DNA from: an uncultured Eubacteriales bacterium
GTDB taxonomy: Bacteria > Bacillota > Clostridia > Christensenellales > Borkfalkiaceae
DNA length: 8,632 nucleotides
Direction of reading: 5' to 3'
NCBI GenBank assembly: GCA_902797515.1
Contig: CADBSX010000014.1
Span: 1-8,632, forward strand
A model generated the notes under the pieces. It was given only the letters and a program-made list of their open reading frames with translations, was not told where the DNA came from and did not search any database. A program made the position numbers and the translations under genes. Below, piece by piece: positions 6,175 to 8,632 of the stretch. Every line of letters begins with the position of its first letter. Position 1 is the first letter of the stretch.

Positions 6175-6351
6175 ATGGAAAAAGAATTTGCTTGCGGACT
6201 GATACTCGGAATGATCGGCGGCGCGCTTATAGTCGCCAACTCTTACAAAGCGAGAAAACTCGTTAAAGAAGGTCAGGAACAGGTAAAAAACAAGGTGTCG
6301 GAACTCGCTAAAAATAAAGACAAAAGCGAAAATTACGACGAATTAGACTAA
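6175..6351 (+). CDS. 58-residue membrane protein, YtxH-like
   Basis: A short gene ending in TAA at 6349-6351. Residues 8-21 form a glycine-rich hydrophobic segment (GLILGMIGGALIVA, a glycine-zipper pattern). It is followed by a basic stretch (YKARKLVKEGQEQVKNK) and an acidic end (YDELD). This layout, one N-terminal membrane helix followed by an amphipathic charged tail, is that of the YtxH/general-stress membrane protein group, although the similarity is of pattern only. The gene has a near-perfect GGAGG site and its own terminator, so it is probably well expressed and monocistronic. It is divergent from ruvX, from whose start it is separated by 99 bases. Confidence 0.8.
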   Translation: MEKEFACGLILGMIGGALIVANSYKARKLVKEGQEQVKNKVSELAKNKDKSENYDELD

Positions 6352-6361
6352 TTTTTTTCAT

Positions 6362-6387
6362 TAAGACGCCGAAAGGCGTCTTATTTT
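6362..6387 (+). terminator. Intrinsic terminator after the 58-residue gene
   Basis: A nine-pair stem (6362-6370 with 6375-6383, AAGACGCC/GGCGTCTT) closed by a GAAA tetraloop, followed by TTTT at 6384-6387. On the minus strand the hairpin is followed by AATGAAAA, with no T-run, so it should not terminate the convergent kinase operon efficiently. Confidence 0.75.
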
Positions 6388-7267
6388 AACCTATAAATTC
6401 CCTTATCAAAGAATTTTCCGGCACTGTTTCCGGTTGCGTTTCGCCTATTTCCTTCAAAAGCCTTTTCAAAAGCGAAATACGGTCGTCGTCTTTTATTTGT
6501 AAAAGATCGGAATAAAGATCGGTCTTATATACGCCGAGTTCGTAAGGAATAAAACTGTCGATCGAAAAATCCGCCCTGTATTTATACGGCATTATATATT
6601 TTACCTCGCCGTCCTCTACGCTGTCAAAATGATAAAGAGTTTCTCTTATATCCCGTCCGCGGAAAAGTTTATCCCTGCACATACGACGAAGTAATCTTAT
6701 ATATTTCGGCTCGAAAACCTCGAAACCGTCCGAAATTCTCGTTCTTACGGAAACGTATATTTTTACCGTGCTTTCATCGCCGAATCTGACTGTTTCGGGA
6801 TTTAACGCGTGTATTCCTTCAAAAATGATTATTTCACCGTGTTTTCTTTTAAGCGGAACCGTCTTTTCCGTTCTCACAGCGTTTACGAAATCGAAAACGG
6901 GAACGTTTACCTCTCCGCACTCCGATAAAAGTTTTATATGCTCGCTCAGAAGTTCGCCGTCAACTCTCGACGGAGACTCGAAGTCGATCGTCTCTCTCTC
7001 GTGATCGTAAACCGTCCTGAAATAATTATCCAGAGAAACCGTATGCGCCTCATGCCCGTTTTCATCGAGAAATTTTTCGAGAAAAGCGGCGGTCGTCGTC
7101 TTTCCCGATCCGGAAGGTCCGGAAAGAAGAACTATCGGCTTTTCTTCAGAAAAATCCGCTATTTTTTCAGCGATTTTCCGAACTTTCCCGAGATAATCCG
7201 CGTCGGCGGAAAGCATCGATTCGCCGCTTTTATATCCGTTCAGATACTCAACGTTTATAATATTCAT
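6386..7267 (-). CDS. Uridine kinase / phosphoribulokinase-family P-loop kinase
   Basis: A 293-residue P-loop kinase. Residues 1-43 are an N-terminal helical extension. The Walker A motif GPSGSGKTT is at 50-58, SLDNYF with the likely catalytic D80 follows, then the DFESPSRVD block (95-103) and EGIHALNP (150-157). These define the uridine kinase-like/PRK family. Many clostridial relatives have a longer N-terminus with TGS and threonyl-tRNA-synthetase-like domains before the kinase; that part is absent here. The C-terminal 90 residues (about 200-293) are an alpha-helical extension of unknown role. The substrate cannot be read from the sequence; uridine/cytidine is the default family assignment. 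It starts four bases after the DUF1667 stop without a clear ribosome binding site, so it is probably translated by coupling, and is the last gene of the operon seen. Confidence 0.85.
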   Translation of the reverse strand: MNIINVEYLNGYKSGESMLSADADYLGKVRKIAEKIADFSEEKPIVLLSGPSGSGKTTTAAFLEKFLDENGHEAHTVSLDNYFRTVYDHERETIDFESPSRVDGELLSEHIKLLSECGEVNVPVFDFVNAVRTEKTVPLKRKHGEIIIFEGIHALNPETVRFGDESTVKIYVSVRTRISDGFEVFEPKYIRLLRRMCRDKLFRGRDIRETLYHFDSVEDGEVKYIMPYKYRADFSIDSFIPYELGVYKTDLYSDLLQIKDDDRISLLKRLLKEIGETQPETVPENSLIREFIG

Positions 7268-7271
7268 AAAA

Positions 7272-7622
7272 CTATTCTACGTTACAAGTTGAAATTACGT
7301 TCACGCCGTCGTAAAAATTTTCGACGACGATATCGCCTGTTTTTATCGGGACGGAACAATTTACGCCTTTCAATCTTTCCATTGCCTCGAAAAGAAGATT
7401 TTTAGATATTGGCGCGTCCGTCTTTACCGAAACCATACGTCCGTCGGACGCCCTCACAGTCGTCGTTAATATTCTGACTGGATTTACGACTTCGCTTTCG
7501 GCGTATTTCTTCCCTCTCGGGCAAAAATTCCCCTTTACGTCCGTCGCTATTCCGTTTTCGACGGTGACGACGAGCGAACAGCCTCGCGGGCATTCTATAC
7601 AAGTCAGACGTTTTATTTCCAT
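7272..7622 (-). CDS. DUF1667 protein, four-Cys partner of the FAD oxidoreductase
   Basis: A 116-residue DUF1667 protein. The N-terminus carries C8, C11 and C15 (TCIECPRGC) and C34 in NFCPRG, a pattern suited to an iron-sulfur cluster or zinc; the metal is not known from sequence. The family is found next to FAD-dependent oxidoreductases of the glycerol-3-phosphate dehydrogenase type, as here, and probably transfers electrons or supports the complex; that is inference. The ATG overlaps the stop of the upstream gene by one base (TAATG), with GGAGGTG eight bases before it in the end of that gene, so translation should be tightly coupled. Length is normal for the family. Confidence 0.9.
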   Translation of the reverse strand: MEIKRLTCIECPRGCSLVVTVENGIATDVKGNFCPRGKKYAESEVVNPVRILTTTVRASDGRMVSVKTDAPISKNLLFEAMERLKGVNCSVPIKTGDIVVENFYDGVNVISTCNVE

Positions 7623-8632
7623 TATGCGTTCACCTCCAACGATACGGTAACCGTTTTACCGTCAGACGCCGCCGCTTTCTCGATTTCGGCGTATTTTAAA
7701 GTTACGTTTTCCATTTCCCCCGGGACGGCTATCGGTCGCCGAACGCTCAAAAGCATTTCCTCGCCGCATTTTACGGTTATTTTGCAATTTTCGTAAATTC
7801 CGTTTACTCTGAAAAAGAGTTTTACGTTTTCCGCTTTTCCCGCGTCTATTTTCTGCGGCAGAACGTAATTTATTCCGAAACCGTTCCGGCAAAATACGGT
7901 GTTTTTTTCGCCTCCGCCGTTTATTGTATATTCGTAAGCAGCTCTGCCCGCAATTTCGCTCTCTTCGGAAACGAAATCGACGAGATCGTGCACCTGCAAA
8001 ACGTTTCCGCAAGCGAATACGCCGCTTATCGACGTTTCTCTGTTCTGATAAACGACGGGACCTTTCGTCCGCGGCGACAGCGCGACGCCCGCCTCTTTCG
8101 AGAGTTCGTTTTCGGGAATAAGCCCGACGGAAAACAGAACCGTGTCGCAATCGAAACGTTTTTCCGTGCCTTTTATCGGCTTTTTGTCTTTATCCACTTC
8201 CGAAACGACTACGCCCGTAACTCTGTCTTTTCCCTCTATTTTGGTTATCGTATGATTTAGATACAGAGGAATACCGAAGTCGTCGAGACACTGGACTATA
8301 TTTCTTTTAAGTCCGCTCGAATACGGCATTATTTCGCATACGGCGTGAACTTTCGCGCCTTCGAGCGTCATGCGCCTCGCCATGATAAGCCCTATATCGC
8401 CCGAACCGAGAATAACTACGTCTTTCCCCGGAAGGTATCCCTTTATATTGACGTATTTCTGCGCCGTGCCTGCCGAATAAATGCCCGCAGGTCTGCTTCC
8501 CGCGATATTGAGCGCGCCGCGACTTCTTTCCCTGCATCCCATAGCGAGGATCACCGCGCCGGCGTCGATCGTGAATACGCCTTCGTTTTCGTTTATCGCG
8601 GTTATCTTTTTATCGGGCGTAAGCGAAAGAAC
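7622..8632 (-). CDS. NAD(P)/FAD-dependent oxidoreductase, 5' end outside window
   Basis: The frame is open to the right edge, giving 336 residues. The N-terminal FAD-binding Rossmann motif is missing. Visible in order: the AVILAMGCRERSRGA block (26-40); the NAD(P)-binding VVILGSGDIG with the GSGDIG turn at 76-81; and the second FAD contact GVFACGNV at 204-211. After it comes a beta-rich C-terminal domain of about 90 residues (about 247-336). No CxxC redox pair of the thioredoxin reductase kind is present. The pairing with DUF1667 places it in the group that usually stands beside a glycerol-3-phosphate dehydrogenase (GlpA-like), where it presumably moves electrons from the flavin to NAD(P); the partner would be to the right. 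A GTG at 8552-8554 lies inside the conserved block and is not the start. Confidence 0.9.
   Translation of the reverse strand, partial: VLSLTPDKKITAINENEGVFTIDAGAVILAMGCRERSRGALNIAGSRPAGIYSAGTAQKYVNIKGYLPGKDVVILGSGDIGLIMARRMTLEGAKVHAVCEIMPYSSGLKRNIVQCLDDFGIPLYLNHTITKIEGKDRVTGVVVSEVDKDKKPIKGTEKRFDCDTVLFSVGLIPENELSKEAGVALSPRTKGPVVYQNRETSISGVFACGNVLQVHDLVDFVSEESEIAGRAAYEYTINGGGEKNTVFCRNGFGINYVLPQKIDAGKAENVKLFFRVNGIYENCKITVKCGEEMLLSVRRPIAVPGEMENVTLKYAEIEKAAASDGKTVTVSLEVNA

Noticed and set aside
6362..6383. Terminator for the leftward kinase operon from the right
   Set aside because: On the minus strand the hairpin is not followed by a T-run, so it is assigned only to the plus strand.
7924..8260. 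Arg-rich plus-strand frames opposite the FAD oxidoreductase
   Set aside because: Very high Arg/Phe content is typical of a shadow of the real gene; no start signals.
8552..8554. GTG as the start of the FAD oxidoreductase
   Set aside because: The frame is open to the window edge, and the residues before this GTG continue the family's conserved block, so the gene starts outside.

Overview
The window looks like a piece of chromosome from an anaerobic, low- to moderate-GC Firmicute of the Clostridia type, probably an uncultured gut lineage. This is inferred from rubrerythrin, ruvX followed by a DUF1292 gene, strong GGAGG ribosome binding sites, and an FAD-dependent oxidoreductase/DUF1667 pair. 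Codon use looks even across the window. I see no tRNA, rRNA, IS element, CRISPR array, phage gene or attachment site, and no gene-free stretch longer than about 120 bases.

Layout. (1) The 3' end of a DUF4130 DNA-metabolism gene (+) enters from the left and ends in a bidirectional terminator at 368-396. (2) A leftward operon runs from about 3796 to 432: a membrane-anchored unknown protein, guaA (GMP synthase), an 82-residue stand-alone copy of the fatty-acid-kinase (FakA) middle domain, and a zinc-ribbon membrane protein. Spacings are 22, 6 and 1 bases, so the genes are probably co-transcribed. (3) A rightward set runs from 3898 to 5297: a lipoprotein, rubrerythrin, and a 34-residue Lys/Asn/Cys-rich peptide. 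It ends in a second bidirectional terminator at 5313-5344. (4) A leftward pair, ruvX and DUF1292 (6075 to 5325), is separated by one base. (5) A short rightward gene at 6175-6351 encodes a 58-residue membrane protein, divergent from ruvX and with its own terminator. (6) A leftward operon enters from the right edge: an FAD-dependent oxidoreductase (5' end missing), DUF1667, and a uridine-kinase-like P-loop kinase. The first two overlap by one base and the last is 4 bases away.

Function. Much of the window is housekeeping: guanine nucleotide synthesis, ruvX (rRNA processing/DNA metabolism), and peroxide protection by rubrerythrin. The FAD oxidoreductase/DUF1667 pair is usually found with glycerol-3-phosphate oxidation genes, which would lie beyond the right edge. 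I do not see a convincing new multi-gene defence or mobile system. The less ordinary items are small proteins: the free FakA middle domain with its usual Cys replaced, the Cys/Lys/Asn peptide after rubrerythrin, a DUF1292 protein with a CxxCxxCxxC tail, and the divergent 58-residue membrane protein.
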